From NCBI RefSeq assembly GCF_018333215.1, contig NZ_BORO01000010.1, forward strand, positions 62,001 through 126,000: DNA of 64,000 bases. Direction: 5' to 3'. Position 1 is the first letter of the stretch; every line of letters begins with the position of its first letter. The notes under the pieces are model-generated. The model was not told where the DNA came from, made no database searches, and saw only the letters and a program-made list of their open reading frames with translations. This document shows positions 9,091 through 17,644 of the stretch, piece by piece. The stretch comes from Oceanobacillus sp. J11TS1. Its GTDB lineage: Bacteria > Bacillota > Bacilli > Bacillales > Amphibacillaceae. The translations under genes and the position numbers were made by a program.

Positions 9091-9987
9091 TTGGAACAAA
9101 TAGTAAAAGAGACAAATTTTCAAAGTTTACAAAAGGAAATGAAGGCGGCACAACGGAAATTAGCGATTCGACGTATGCTGAGAAATAAATTGGCGATGAC
9201 TGGTTTTTTAATTCTGTTGATTGCAATGATAATCACAGTTACTGCTCCTTTTATAACAGCCCATGATCCATTACAGGCCGAACCTTTAGAGCGGCTGCAA
9301 GCGCCAAGTGCTGAGCATTTATTTGGTACCGATAATTTAGGAAGAGATTTATTTAGCAGAGTTATATATGGAATTCAGGAATCTATGATTGTAGGTTTTT
9401 CCGTTACATTTGTCACTGCTTTATTAGGTATCATCATCGGTTTGTATTCGGCATATTACTCTGGATTAGATCACGTACTGATGCGTATCAATGACGGGTT
9501 GATGGCATTTCCAAGTATTTTGTTAGCCATTGCTATTATGGCTGTATTGGGGCCGAGAACAGAAAACGTTGTAATTGCGTTAAGCATTGTCTATACGCCA
9601 CTGGTTGCACGGGTTGTAAGATCTTCCACACTAACGATAAAAGAACAGACATATATTGAAGCCTTAAGGTCAATCGGTGCAAGATCCATGAGGATCATTT
9701 GGGGACATATTGCGCCAAACATGATTTCCCCCTTAATCGTTCAAGCAACATTCATTTTTGCAATGGCTATTATCAACGAGGCGATGTTGAGTTTCTTGGG
9801 GGCAGGGATACCAGCTCCAAATCCAAGTCTAGGAAATATTTTATATGATGGCAAAAACGTCATTACAACTGCATGGTGGATGACCGTATTTCCAGGGATA
9901 GCAATTATTTTAATTACATTAGGATTAAATATGTTTGGTGATGGGTTAAGGGATATATTGGATCCTCATTCGAAGAAGGGCAAGTAA
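9091..9987 (+). CDS. ABC transporter permease, DppC/OppC family
   Basis: 298-residue membrane subunit starting at TTG 9091 after GGAGGGG. The family signature is clear: N-terminal cytoplasmic region with RRMLRNKLAM, then LFGTDNLGRDLFSRVIYG just after the first helix, the EAA loop EQTYIEALRSIGARSMRIIW, and NEAMLSFLGAGIPAPNPSLG near the end. Five to six membrane helices. It pairs with the DppB-type subunit upstream and docks the two ATPases encoded next. Confidence 0.92.
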   Translation: MEQIVKETNFQSLQKEMKAAQRKLAIRRMLRNKLAMTGFLILLIAMIITVTAPFITAHDPLQAEPLERLQAPSAEHLFGTDNLGRDLFSRVIYGIQESMIVGFSVTFVTALLGIIIGLYSAYYSGLDHVLMRINDGLMAFPSILLAIAIMAVLGPRTENVVIALSIVYTPLVARVVRSSTLTIKEQTYIEALRSIGARSMRIIWGHIAPNMISPLIVQATFIFAMAIINEAMLSFLGAGIPAPNPSLGNILYDGKNVITTAWWMTVFPGIAIILITLGLNMFGDGLRDILDPHSKKGK

Positions 9988-10009
9988 TAAGAGAGGAGGA
10001 ATAATTGGA

Positions 10010-11041
10010 ATGGCAGAGCGATTACTAGAAATAAATAATTTAAAAATCTATTTTAGAACCGAAACAGGGGAAGTAACTGCTGTTGATAATATCTCATTTC
10101 ATATTGATAAGGGAGAAACTTTGGGAGTTGTAGGAGAATCTGGGTGTGGAAAAAGTGTAACATCTGAGTCTATTCTAAGGCTTCATGATGAAAAAAATAG
10201 CGTTAGGTATGAAGGAGAGGTTCATTATAATGATAGAAACTTACTTTCTCTTTCCAAAAAGGAGATGCGAAAAATAAGAGGAAATGAGATTTCAATGATT
10301 TTCCAAGATGCGATGAGTTCACTAAATCCAGTGTATACCGTTGGAAGTCAAATAACGGAAACTCTTATGTTACACCAAGAACTTACGAAAAGACAAGCAA
10401 GAGAAAAAGCAATTGAAATGTTGCGATTAACAGGTATTCCTTCACCTGAAGAAAGAGTGGATGAATATCCCCATGAATTATCAGGAGGGATGAGACAGAG
10501 AGTCATGATTGCGCAAGCACTGGCTTGTAGACCAAATTTGCTGATTGCAGATGAGCCAACTACGGCATTGGATGTAACTATTCAAGCACAAATTTTAGAT
10601 CTTATACAAGAACTAAAAGAGCAATATAACATGGGGGTTATGTTTATAACCCATGATTTAGGTGTGGTGGCAGAAATTTGTACGCGTGTTGTTGTGATGT
10701 ACCTTGGTCAAATTGTTGAGGAAGCAAATGTTAAGGACTTGTTTCAAAGACCTTTACACCCATATACAAGAGGATTAATTCAGTCTATCCCTCATATTGA
10801 TGGAGAAAGGAAGAAAGAATTGTATGTCATTAAAGGAAAAGTTCCTTCTCTTCAAAATGTCCCAAAAGGCTGCCGATTTGCTTCCAGATGCCCATTTGCC
10901 GAAGAAAACTGTCAAACAGAGGAGCCTCCTGTTTATGAACTTGAAAACGGTCATAAAGTGAAATGTTGGCACTACAAAAAAATAATGGAAAAGGAGGAGA
11001 TCCATTTTGAAGATGGAAAAGAAAGCTTTTTTGGAAGTTAA
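10010..11041 (+). CDS. ABC transporter ATPase, DppD/OppD family
   Basis: 343-residue ATP-binding subunit. Walker A GESGCGKS at residues 42-49, signature LSGGMRQR at 157-164, Walker B LLIADEP at 177-183, switch histidine in FITHDL. The C-terminal oligopeptide-transporter domain carries CRFASRCPFAEENC, where these ATPases often bind an iron-sulphur cluster. Start ATG 10010 with GGAGG at 9995-9999. Its end overlaps the start of the partner ATPase by 35 bases, so translation is coupled. Energises import through the permease pair. Confidence 0.93.
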   Translation: MAERLLEINNLKIYFRTETGEVTAVDNISFHIDKGETLGVVGESGCGKSVTSESILRLHDEKNSVRYEGEVHYNDRNLLSLSKKEMRKIRGNEISMIFQDAMSSLNPVYTVGSQITETLMLHQELTKRQAREKAIEMLRLTGIPSPEERVDEYPHELSGGMRQRVMIAQALACRPNLLIADEPTTALDVTIQAQILDLIQELKEQYNMGVMFITHDLGVVAEICTRVVVMYLGQIVEEANVKDLFQRPLHPYTRGLIQSIPHIDGERKKELYVIKGKVPSLQNVPKGCRFASRCPFAEENCQTEEPPVYELENGHKVKCWHYKKIMEKEEIHFEDGKESFFGS

Positions 11042-12014
11042 GCATTTAAAAAAATACTTTCCTGTTCGAAATTCCATAGGCATTTCTCAAGTGACCGTTA
11101 AAGCAGTTGATGATGTAACATTTACATTAAATGAAGGAGAGACATTCTGCCTTGTCGGTGAATCCGGATGTGGAAAAAGCACAGTTGGAAGAACCATACT
11201 TCGATTAACCGAACCAACAGACGGAGAAGTTAGGTTTCAAGGTGAAGATATTTTTCAGTATGACAAAAAGGAACTTCATACCGTTCGTAAGGATATGCAA
11301 ATGGTTTTTCAGGATCCGTTTTCTTCTTTAAATCCAAGAAAAAGAATTGGGTCTATTTTAGAAGAACCTTTAAAAATTCATAAAATCGGTACTAGCAAGG
11401 AACGGACAGAGAAAGTGATGAATCTGTTAGAAAGAGTAGGACTCCAGCGTGATCAATATTATCGATTTCCATATGAATTTTCAGGAGGACAGAGGCAGCG
11501 TATTGGCTTGGCGCGAGCTTTGTCAATGAATCCAGAATTGATCATTTGTGATGAGCCTGTATCAGCATTAGACGTCTCCACTCAATCACAGATTCTGAAT
11601 TTATTACTAGAAATACAACAAGATCTTCAACTAACCTATTTATTTATCTCACATGATCTAAGCGTTGTTCGACACATCGGAGATAGAATCGGAGTTATGT
11701 ACCTAGGGAAAATCGTAGAAAGTGCCCCGACCGATGCATTATTTGAAACACCAAAGCATCCATACACGAAAGCATTATTATCAGCTATTCCTATACCGGA
11801 TCCGCAAATTGAGAGGGAGAAAATCCAACTGAGAGGAGAAATTCCATCCCCTCTTAATCCGCCAGCTGGTTGTCCGTTCCATACACGATGCCCCTTTGTA
11901 ATGGATGTATGTAAAAAAAGTGTTCCTGAAACTAGGGAAGTTGGGCAAGGGCATCTTGTATCCTGTCATCTTTATACAGAAGAAAATGATTATGCGAAGG
12001 TGGTAGATAATTAA
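11007..12014 (+). CDS. ABC transporter ATPase, DppF/OppF family
   Basis: 335 residues, start TTG 11007 with AAGGAGGA eight bases upstream; the start lies inside the preceding gene. Walker A GESGCGKS at 51-58, signature FSGGQRQR at 158-165, Walker B LIICDEP at 178-184, FISHDL for the switch region, and a C-terminal CPFHTRCPF cysteine cluster. It forms the heterodimeric motor with the preceding DppD-type subunit. Last gene of the importer operon; a MITE-like element follows 45 bases later, so the next peptidase gene probably has its own promoter. Confidence 0.93.
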   Translation: MKMEKKAFLEVKHLKKYFPVRNSIGISQVTVKAVDDVTFTLNEGETFCLVGESGCGKSTVGRTILRLTEPTDGEVRFQGEDIFQYDKKELHTVRKDMQMVFQDPFSSLNPRKRIGSILEEPLKIHKIGTSKERTEKVMNLLERVGLQRDQYYRFPYEFSGGQRQRIGLARALSMNPELIICDEPVSALDVSTQSQILNLLLEIQQDLQLTYLFISHDLSVVRHIGDRIGVMYLGKIVESAPTDALFETPKHPYTKALLSAIPIPDPQIEREKIQLRGEIPSPLNPPAGCPFHTRCPFVMDVCKKSVPETREVGQGHLVSCHLYTEENDYAKVVDN

Positions 12015-12058
12015 GGCGGAAATTATAGAATTATAGATTAATAAGATTAATCTAGGTT

Positions 12059-12217
12059 GTTCAAAAAGTCCGGTGAAGCGGCACATCGGGAAAGCGGAAC
12101 TTCTACTAAGACTGTCCGTATCTTGTGGACGACATAGAAGTCGGTACATCCTGTACAAGTTCGTTACTCAAAGCTACACCGCCTCGAACTTCCCGATCCT
12201 TATCCTCCTTTTTGAAT
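12059..12217. repeat. MITE-like repeat with inverted ends, about 160 bp
   Basis: The element begins GTTCAAAAAG and ends CCTTTTTGAAT, giving terminal inverted repeats of about 10 bases. Between them is a non-coding, more GC-rich sequence (for example GGTGAAGCGGCACATCGGG) unlike the AT-rich surroundings, with a second inner inverted pair (CGGGAAAGCGGAA near the left, CGAACTTCCCGA near the right). From memory, near-identical elements starting TTCAAAAAGTCCGG occur in many copies in Bacillaceae genomes. Codes for no protein; open frames across it are accidental. Confidence 0.6.
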
Positions 12218-12265
12218 GCATACTAATAGTAAGTATAAAAAAGGAATTTTGTTGAGGAGGTTGTT

Positions 12266-15010
12266 ATGAAAAACCTACATCGGAAAAAGTTATTGGTGTT
12301 CGTATTTGTATTACCTCTAATTTATCATCTTCTTCCTATGCAGGGGTCCGCAGAGGGGGATTTACCTACAACAGGATTTGAAGAAACCAATGGAGAAAGA
12401 TGGACAACATTTGAAGAGGAACAGCTGTTTCTACAGGAGCTTGACAAATTATCGGAGAGGATAACGTACAAACAAATTGGTGAATCTGTCGAGGGTAGAC
12501 CATTGCATTTGGCAAAAATCGCCTATCCCAGCCCACCTTCAGATGAGAGCATAGAAACAGGGCGTAGTATATTAATTATGGGAACACAGCATGGAAATGA
12601 ACCATCAGGTCGTGAGATGGCATTGAAAGTAATGCGGGATTTAGCATTTACTGAGGACCCAGAAATATTAGAGATGTTAAGTAAGTCAACGGTGCTGATT
12701 ATACCGACCGTCAATCCAGATGGGAGAGAAGCTGATCGCCGGATAAGTTCAGAGGGAGTCGACCTCAACCGAGATCAGCTTGAATTGAAGACTCCAGAAG
12801 GACAAATTATTGCCAGCGTACTTAACCAATATCAACCAGATTTAACGCTTGATGCACATGAACGAATTGAAGGGCCGAATGTTTCGTTGCTAGGACCGAC
12901 AAGCTTGAACGTCTATGATGGGATTCTAGCGTTGAATGACGAATTAATTACAGATTTTATGGTACCAGATATTGAAGAAGCTGGATTAACAACTGGTCCA
13001 TATCCAGGTACTGGAGCACCACGTACAGTAAGAAATATAATCGGTTTAAGACATGGTCTAGGAATATTAGTAGAAACAACTTGGGTAGATGATTTTGCAA
13101 CTCGAGTAGAAGGGCAAATGGCTGCTGTAGAATCGGTCTTCCGCTTTTACCAAGAACGATTTGTTGAAATTGGAGAAGTGGTTGAAGAAGCTCGGGTTCA
13201 AAAAGAAGAGGCTGGTAGAAATCAATCAGAGCCATATTACCTTAATGGGAGTGCGGGTGATGATCCTTCTAAATCAGATATTTTAGATCCACCCCCATAT
13301 GGGTATCTATTGAATAATGAGCAAGCAGAAGAGATTCGTACTCAAATTGAATTATTTTCATTAGATACGGAACAGGTGAGTGAAAACGGTGTATTCATTT
13401 CCATGGCTCAACCAATGATGACGGTAATTCCTTTCATTATGGATGAGCGTTCAGACTATCGATTAGTAGAAGGAATAGCTTTATATGATCCTGCCATTGA
13501 TCCGGGTAGTATCGCCCCCCCTGCATTACCTGAACCGCTCCAATTTAGTACAGACTTTAGTGAGGATGAAGTGGGTAGTCCACCAGATGACTGGTCTCCG
13601 TTATGGCGTGAAAGCGGTTGGACTGTCATGGATAACCCTTCACGATTGCAGCACGCTGTAACAGAAAATGGTGGACGTCGGGTATTGGCTTGGGACAAAG
13701 TTGGAGATATACGTGGGGATGTTGAAGTATCTGCTTTAGTACGAGCAAATGGTGGCAATAGCGCAATGTTTCAAGTGCAGCTACTTGCATCTGAAGAAAA
13801 AGGGCATGAAACGAGCTATTATCTAGATATCCTCGGACAAGGATCAGCATCTATTCCAAATCACATTCGGATTAACAGGAATTTTGATAGTAGATTTCTA
13901 GTACTTGAAACAGTAGAATTACCATTTGAGGTCAAAGAGAACAACTGGTATCAGGTCGTCTTTCAGCGAGAAGGGGATTTGTTGCGCGGAAAGGTATGGC
14001 CTTACGGTGAGGACGAACCGGAGAATTGGCAAATTACTGCAGAAGATCGTTTCATAAATATCGGTAAAATTGGTGTAGGACACGTTACAACGGGGATGGT
14101 AAACGACTGGGCCTATTTTAGTGTGGGGACTGCGGGAGCATCAGCACCACGTGTTCCAGAGAATATACTACCCGAGATTGATAAATCATTACCTCAATAT
14201 CGTGTCAATGAAATTAATGCTGAAGGGTTGAGTGAGTCGAATTTCACAGTGGAAAGCTGGGGATTACTGGTGAAGTCTCTTAGTGAAGCAGAGGAGATTT
14301 TAGCTAATTCGGAAGCAACGCAAGAAGAAGTAGATCAAGTACTTAGCGCCTTAAACCAAGCCTATGCTGGCTTGAAAAGTGCACCAGCCCAATTTGAGAC
14401 TGATTTTTCAAAGAATAATGTTGGAGAAACACCAAGTGATTGGACTCGCTTTTGGAATGACAGCAATTGGACAGTTCGGGAAAACCCGATAAGATTAGAG
14501 CATGATGTTGAAGCGGGTGGTCGTTCAGCGTTGGCTTGGGACTTAGTTGGTGAAATTCGAGGAGATGTAGAAGTTGCCGGATTGGTAAAGGCTTTTGGTA
14601 ATGGAACAACACTGTTTCAGCTTCCACTTCATATCTCAGGAAATTCTGGAAGTGAGAATAGTTATTATTTGGATTTAAGAACTGCTGGTACAGTAAGGAT
14701 AAACCGCAATCTAAACAGTGGGTTTACAACCCTAAAAAATAAAAAGGTGCCATTTACAGTTGAGGAAGATACGTGGTATCAGGCAGTATTACAGCGTGAA
14801 GGAAATATGTTACGTGGTAAAGTATGGCCATTTGGGGAAGCAGAGCCAGAAGAATGGCAGGTAGAGGTCGTTGACGAATCCCATGACCGTGGCTATGTCG
14901 GATTTTCTCATGTTAGCGATACCCGAGTAAATGATTGGGCCTACTTTGGCGTAGGGGTTGGTGGAGAGCCGGCACCGCGCGCACCTGAGGATATCTTTAA
15001 ACCCTCGTAG
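12266..15010 (+). CDS. Secreted M14 zinc carboxypeptidase with two repeated C-terminal modules
   Basis: 914 residues. Residues 1-29 form a signal peptide. The M14 domain follows: zinc ligands H109 and E112 in GTQHGNEPSG, H198 in TLDAHE, substrate motif VDLNRD (165-170), likely catalytic E270 in GILVETTW. Then come two homologous modules of about 190 residues (427-622 and 710-900), sharing DFSxxxVG, GDVEV and LxRGKVWPxGExEPExWQ; these look like jelly-roll concanavalin-type binding domains. Between them, 644-706 resembles a FIVAR helical domain (YRVNEINAEGLSESNFT). Just past the stop, in another frame, DEINAVSLGESNYTVKNG repeats the FIVAR start, so a frameshift at about 15000 removed a further module. 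Strong GAGGAGG before ATG 12266. It may trim peptides outside the cell for the importer encoded upstream; this link is only positional. Confidence 0.88.
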   Translation: MKNLHRKKLLVFVFVLPLIYHLLPMQGSAEGDLPTTGFEETNGERWTTFEEEQLFLQELDKLSERITYKQIGESVEGRPLHLAKIAYPSPPSDESIETGRSILIMGTQHGNEPSGREMALKVMRDLAFTEDPEILEMLSKSTVLIIPTVNPDGREADRRISSEGVDLNRDQLELKTPEGQIIASVLNQYQPDLTLDAHERIEGPNVSLLGPTSLNVYDGILALNDELITDFMVPDIEEAGLTTGPYPGTGAPRTVRNIIGLRHGLGILVETTWVDDFATRVEGQMAAVESVFRFYQERFVEIGEVVEEARVQKEEAGRNQSEPYYLNGSAGDDPSKSDILDPPPYGYLLNNEQAEEIRTQIELFSLDTEQVSENGVFISMAQPMMTVIPFIMDERSDYRLVEGIALYDPAIDPGSIAPPALPEPLQFSTDFSEDEVGSPPDDWSPLWRESGWTVMDNPSRLQHAVTENGGRRVLAWDKVGDIRGDVEVSALVRANGGNSAMFQVQLLASEEKGHETSYYLDILGQGSASIPNHIRINRNFDSRFLVLETVELPFEVKENNWYQVVFQREGDLLRGKVWPYGEDEPENWQITAEDRFINIGKIGVGHVTTGMVNDWAYFSVGTAGASAPRVPENILPEIDKSLPQYRVNEINAEGLSESNFTVESWGLLVKSLSEAEEILANSEATQEEVDQVLSALNQAYAGLKSAPAQFETDFSKNNVGETPSDWTRFWNDSNWTVRENPIRLEHDVEAGGRSALAWDLVGEIRGDVEVAGLVKAFGNGTTLFQLPLHISGNSGSENSYYLDLRTAGTVRINRNLNSGFTTLKNKKVPFTVEEDTWYQAVLQREGNMLRGKVWPFGEAEPEEWQVEVVDESHDRGYVGFSHVSDTRVNDWAYFGVGVGGEPAPRAPEDIFKPS

Positions 15011-15099
15011 ATGAAATTAATGCTGTAAGTCTAGGTGAATCCAACTATACGGTCAAAAATGGATACGTCAGATAAAGAAAAATTAGCTCACCTCTTACC

Positions 15100-15137
15100 T
15101 TGGTCACCGACACTTCCCAAGGAATGTCGGTGACCAA
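15100..15137. repeat. Strong hairpin (17-bp stem)
   Basis: TTGGTCACCGACA(C)TTCC pairs with GGAATGTCGGTGACCAA, loop CAA, one bulged base. There is no T run on either side, so it is not a plain terminator; short GGTCACCGACA-type hairpins are scattered in Bacillus genomes as REP-like units. It follows the broken end of the M14 gene. Confidence 0.5.
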
Positions 15138-15158
15138 TAAATCTAAATAAATCATAAC

Positions 15159-15197
15159 AATAGTCCATACCTTTTGATAGGTGTAGACTATTTTACG
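15159..15197 (+). terminator. Terminator-like stem-loop
   Basis: ATAGTCCATACCT pairs with AGGTGTAGACTAT around a 5-base loop and is followed by TTTTA. Probably the terminator of the M14 peptidase transcript. The stretch from here to 15461 holds no gene that I can see. Confidence 0.5.
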
Positions 15198-15461
15198 CTT
15201 ACGATGGAACCGTCAAGTGAAAATGGTAAATCGATATCCCCGTGTATTTGTATAGAACATTCATAACAGTTACCTTTCCGACTCATGTTTGTGGTGATAT
15301 GATGTTTTCTGAGAAGTGCTCGATACTCCCTATTTGGTATGATAACAATAATTAATGTTCAACTAACGCACGTCTTTAGTGATAATAGTTGAAAATATTA
15401 TTATGGATGTATTCCTTATGATAATATTAATCTACAATGATTTATTTAGGGAGATTAAACG

Positions 15462-15875
15462 ATGTCAAAACGCATAGTAAATGTTTTATTTTTGTTATCT
15501 ATTCTATGGATAATATGCTTTACCTTGGTTCCATATTCAATGGAAATAGGTGTAGGACATAACTATAATATTATTCCATTCTATAAACTTACCGATATAA
15601 TACTACACCAATCCTTATTTGATAGTTTAAAAAATATTATTGGGAACATCATTCTGTTTGTCCCATTTGGGTTTATGCTGCTTATGAAATATCCAAGGGT
15701 AGGCACAGTCCTAAAAGCAACAGTAATTGGTACGATCTGTTCAATATTTATCGAATGTGCACAAATAATCTATCCGTATAGATGGACAGATATTGACGAT
15801 GTGATTTTAAATACCATAGGTACGCTAATTGGGGCATCCTTGTTCATGGCGGTGAAAATGCGAATTAAAGAGTGA
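15462..15875 (+). CDS. VanZ-like membrane protein
   Basis: 137 residues with four predicted membrane helices (about 7-24, 62-80, 85-104, 116-132). Family motifs: NIIGNIILFVPFGF, the polar residues E and Q in FIECAQ, and RWTDIDDVILNTIGTLIGA. VanZ proteins confer low-level teicoplanin resistance in enterococci; most family members in Bacilli have no tested role, and some are linked to lipid or envelope properties. GGGAG lies 7 bases before ATG 15462. Monocistronic, with a terminator at 15912. Confidence 0.85.
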   Translation: MSKRIVNVLFLLSILWIICFTLVPYSMEIGVGHNYNIIPFYKLTDIILHQSLFDSLKNIIGNIILFVPFGFMLLMKYPRVGTVLKATVIGTICSIFIECAQIIYPYRWTDIDDVILNTIGTLIGASLFMAVKMRIKE

Positions 15876-15911
15876 GCTAGTTAAAGATAGAAATAGTTAA
15901 AAGAAAGAAGG

Positions 15912-15940
15912 AAAAGACATCTCAATAGGTGTCTTTTGTT
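15912..15940 (+). terminator. Terminator of the VanZ-like gene
   Basis: AAAAGACATCTCAATAGGTG then TCTTTT: stem AAAAGACA/TGTCTTTT with a C-G extension and a T-rich tail. Confidence 0.65.
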
Positions 15941-16107
15941 ATGTCACAAATATAATACGAAGGGTCTAGTACGCACGTTTGTTGTGGTTTATGGATGCAT
16001 TTTGAAACTCGGTATTTCTCTGGAGAACTACCATCAAGCTATGCTCCAGTTGTAGAGACGAAAAAATCTAGTGAAAGAGGAGTTGCTAGGAAAGGACGTG
16101 GTAGAAC

Positions 16108-16668
16108 ATGCAATTAAACCTTATGAAATTATTTGATGGCTATGTAAGAAATTATCATACGTTTAATCTTACGGTAGAACACGGGAAACATTCATTTACA
16201 ATGACGGAGATAGAATATTTCTCCAGATTAGGCTCCATGTTAGGCTATCATCCATTTACTGAAGATACGAGCAGTAGCACCAGGAGACCAATGGATTTAT
16301 CATGGTGGGGCTATTATGAGGACGGATACTGGTATGGTCTTATTTTGCATTTGGAAAGAGAGAATCTTTACAAAAAAGATGAGGAAACCTTAGAAAAACT
16401 CTTTAATGAACGTGAAGATAAGCCAGTAAACGTTATAGGAATCATGAATGTCCGCAACCGGCTCAGAGTAGAAGAGTTAGTTGATATAGCAAAAGCAAAA
16501 AATAATAGTGGCAATGCATTATTAATATTAAAGACAAATTCAACTGGTAGGGATCAATTATATTTTGATGAAGTGTATGCTTATTTCTTAAATATGTCAG
16601 AGGTAGTTGCTACAAAGGTCGCTTATGTATCCGATATTGAAGGGACGTTATATATGCATTTTCACTAG
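16108..16668 (+). CDS. Hypothetical protein, 186 residues
   Basis: I do not recognise this protein. It is soluble-looking, rich in aromatic and charged residues (WWGYYEDGYWYG at about 66-77), with alternating strands and helices and a C-terminal half (residues 110-186) that could be a small alpha/beta fold (VNVIGIMNVRNR, ALLILKTNS). No cysteine, no signal peptide, no membrane helix. The ribosome site before ATG 16108 is weak (AAGGACG). Just upstream (15970-16110) another frame reads CCGLWMHFETRYFSGELPSS and ends at the start of this gene, perhaps remains of an older neighbour. A shared bidirectional terminator separates it from the XRE gene. Confidence 0.6.
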   Translation: MQLNLMKLFDGYVRNYHTFNLTVEHGKHSFTMTEIEYFSRLGSMLGYHPFTEDTSSSTRRPMDLSWWGYYEDGYWYGLILHLERENLYKKDEETLEKLFNEREDKPVNVIGIMNVRNRLRVEELVDIAKAKNNSGNALLILKTNSTGRDQLYFDEVYAYFLNMSEVVATKVAYVSDIEGTLYMHFH

Positions 16669-16733
16669 TGCTGCTTAAATTATGTCTATTAATACAAAAT
16701 AATCCAATTTTAGATGATATAACATTACAATCA

Positions 16734-16770
16734 AAAGAGGACCGCTCTAAAATTTAGGGCGGTCTTTTCG
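16734..16770. terminator. Bidirectional terminator between convergent genes
   Basis: GACCGCTCTAAA pairs with TTTAGGGCGGTC (one G-U pair), with TTTTCGTTTTTTT on the plus side and CTCTTTTG on the minus side. It serves the unknown gene (plus) and the XRE regulator (minus). Confidence 0.75.
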
Positions 16771-16775
16771 TTTTT

Positions 16776-17090
16776 TTATTCCTTCATTAATTGTAAAAAC
16801 TCGTTCAGCTTTACTCGCGCTTTTGGGCTCAATGTTTTAACAGTATCTATTAATTGAATTAAATCTTTTGGCATATCTTCAAGTTCCGCGGAAAAAAAGG
16901 ATGAAAGATCAGTGCCTAGAGCCGTCAACATTTTCTCCAACAGGTCTATATCAGGAATCGAGTGACCATTTTCAAATCGACTAATATACGATTGCGAAAC
17001 GTTTACTTTATCAGCTAGATCTTGGGTTGTGAAATCTTTAGCTTTTCTAAGCGCCCTTAGTTGATTGCCAATTTTATTACTATCTATCAT
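16776..17090 (-). CDS. XRE-family helix-turn-helix regulator
   Basis: 104 residues. The N-terminal HTH_3 domain (about residues 8-62) reads LRALRKAKDFTTQDLADKVN then VSQSYISRFENGHSIPD, a textbook Cro/CI fold with the recognition helix SQSYISRFE. The C-terminal 40 residues (DMPKDLIQLIDTVKTLSPKA) are helical and could mediate dimerisation, similar in length to SinR/SlrR-type regulators. Start ATG at 17090 with GGAGTCA upstream. Its target is unknown; the intergenic region to the TRAP operon is 550 bases long and holds only a relic. Confidence 0.85.
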   Translation of the reverse strand: MIDSNKIGNQLRALRKAKDFTTQDLADKVNVSQSYISRFENGHSIPDIDLLEKMLTALGTDLSSFFSAELEDMPKDLIQLIDTVKTLSPKARVKLNEFLQLMKE

Positions 17091-17341
17091 AATTGACTCC
17101 TTTACGTAGATTACTAATTCTAGTTTAGCTTGATTTATTGAAAAGTGGAGAAATAAACACCTTTTAGAACAAATAGGTATAAAATTAGTTGACTTTTAGA
17201 CCTATATGTCATAAAATGCAGATTAATAGGATTTTTCTAAATCATAAAATGTTAAGGGTGGAAGAGGTGAATAAAATTTATATTCAAGATAGATAACAAA
17301 CTACTACTTAATAGTATGAGAGAAATACTTCTGTATCTAAA

Positions 17342-17479
17342 AATGATTTGGTTCCAGTTATACCTCAAATTATTTGTCCTCATTGTGAGGATTGTGAAAA
17401 TGGAAATTTCGGTATGTGTAAGAAACAGTTAATGGAATTGCATGTTAAAGATAAAGGAGGTGTTGATATAAGAGTTTGA
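17342..17479 (+). pseudogene. Zinc alcohol dehydrogenase fragment (structural-zinc lobe)
   Basis: An open reading of 45 codons without a start gives VPVIPQIICPHCEDCENG, then NFGMCKKQ. The spacing C-x2-C-x2-C-x7-C is exactly that of the structural zinc lobe in medium-chain dehydrogenases, with the usual preceding V-x-P-Q-I. The rest of the enzyme is absent. It lies just upstream of the sugar-acid operon, so it may be a remnant of a dehydrogenase that once belonged to it. Confidence 0.5.
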
Positions 17480-17644
17480 AAATGTAAGCCCTTTCTGTTG
17501 TTGCGGCTTAAATGTATTTTGTTAAGGATTTTATTGGGTGGATATCAGTATTTGGTGATTAAACGTTAACTAATAAGTGTTAATACATCGATACCAAAAT
17601 TAATTCTAATAACCAACCAAATCAAAAACAAGGGAGATTAAAAA

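Noticed and set aside
12073-12255. 60-codon open frame upstream of the M14 peptidase
   Set aside because: Lies in the MITE-like repeat, and the stop is just before the ribosome site of the real gene.
15100-15137. Strong hairpin as rho-independent terminator
   Set aside because: No T run follows on either strand; the next hairpin at 15159 fits better.
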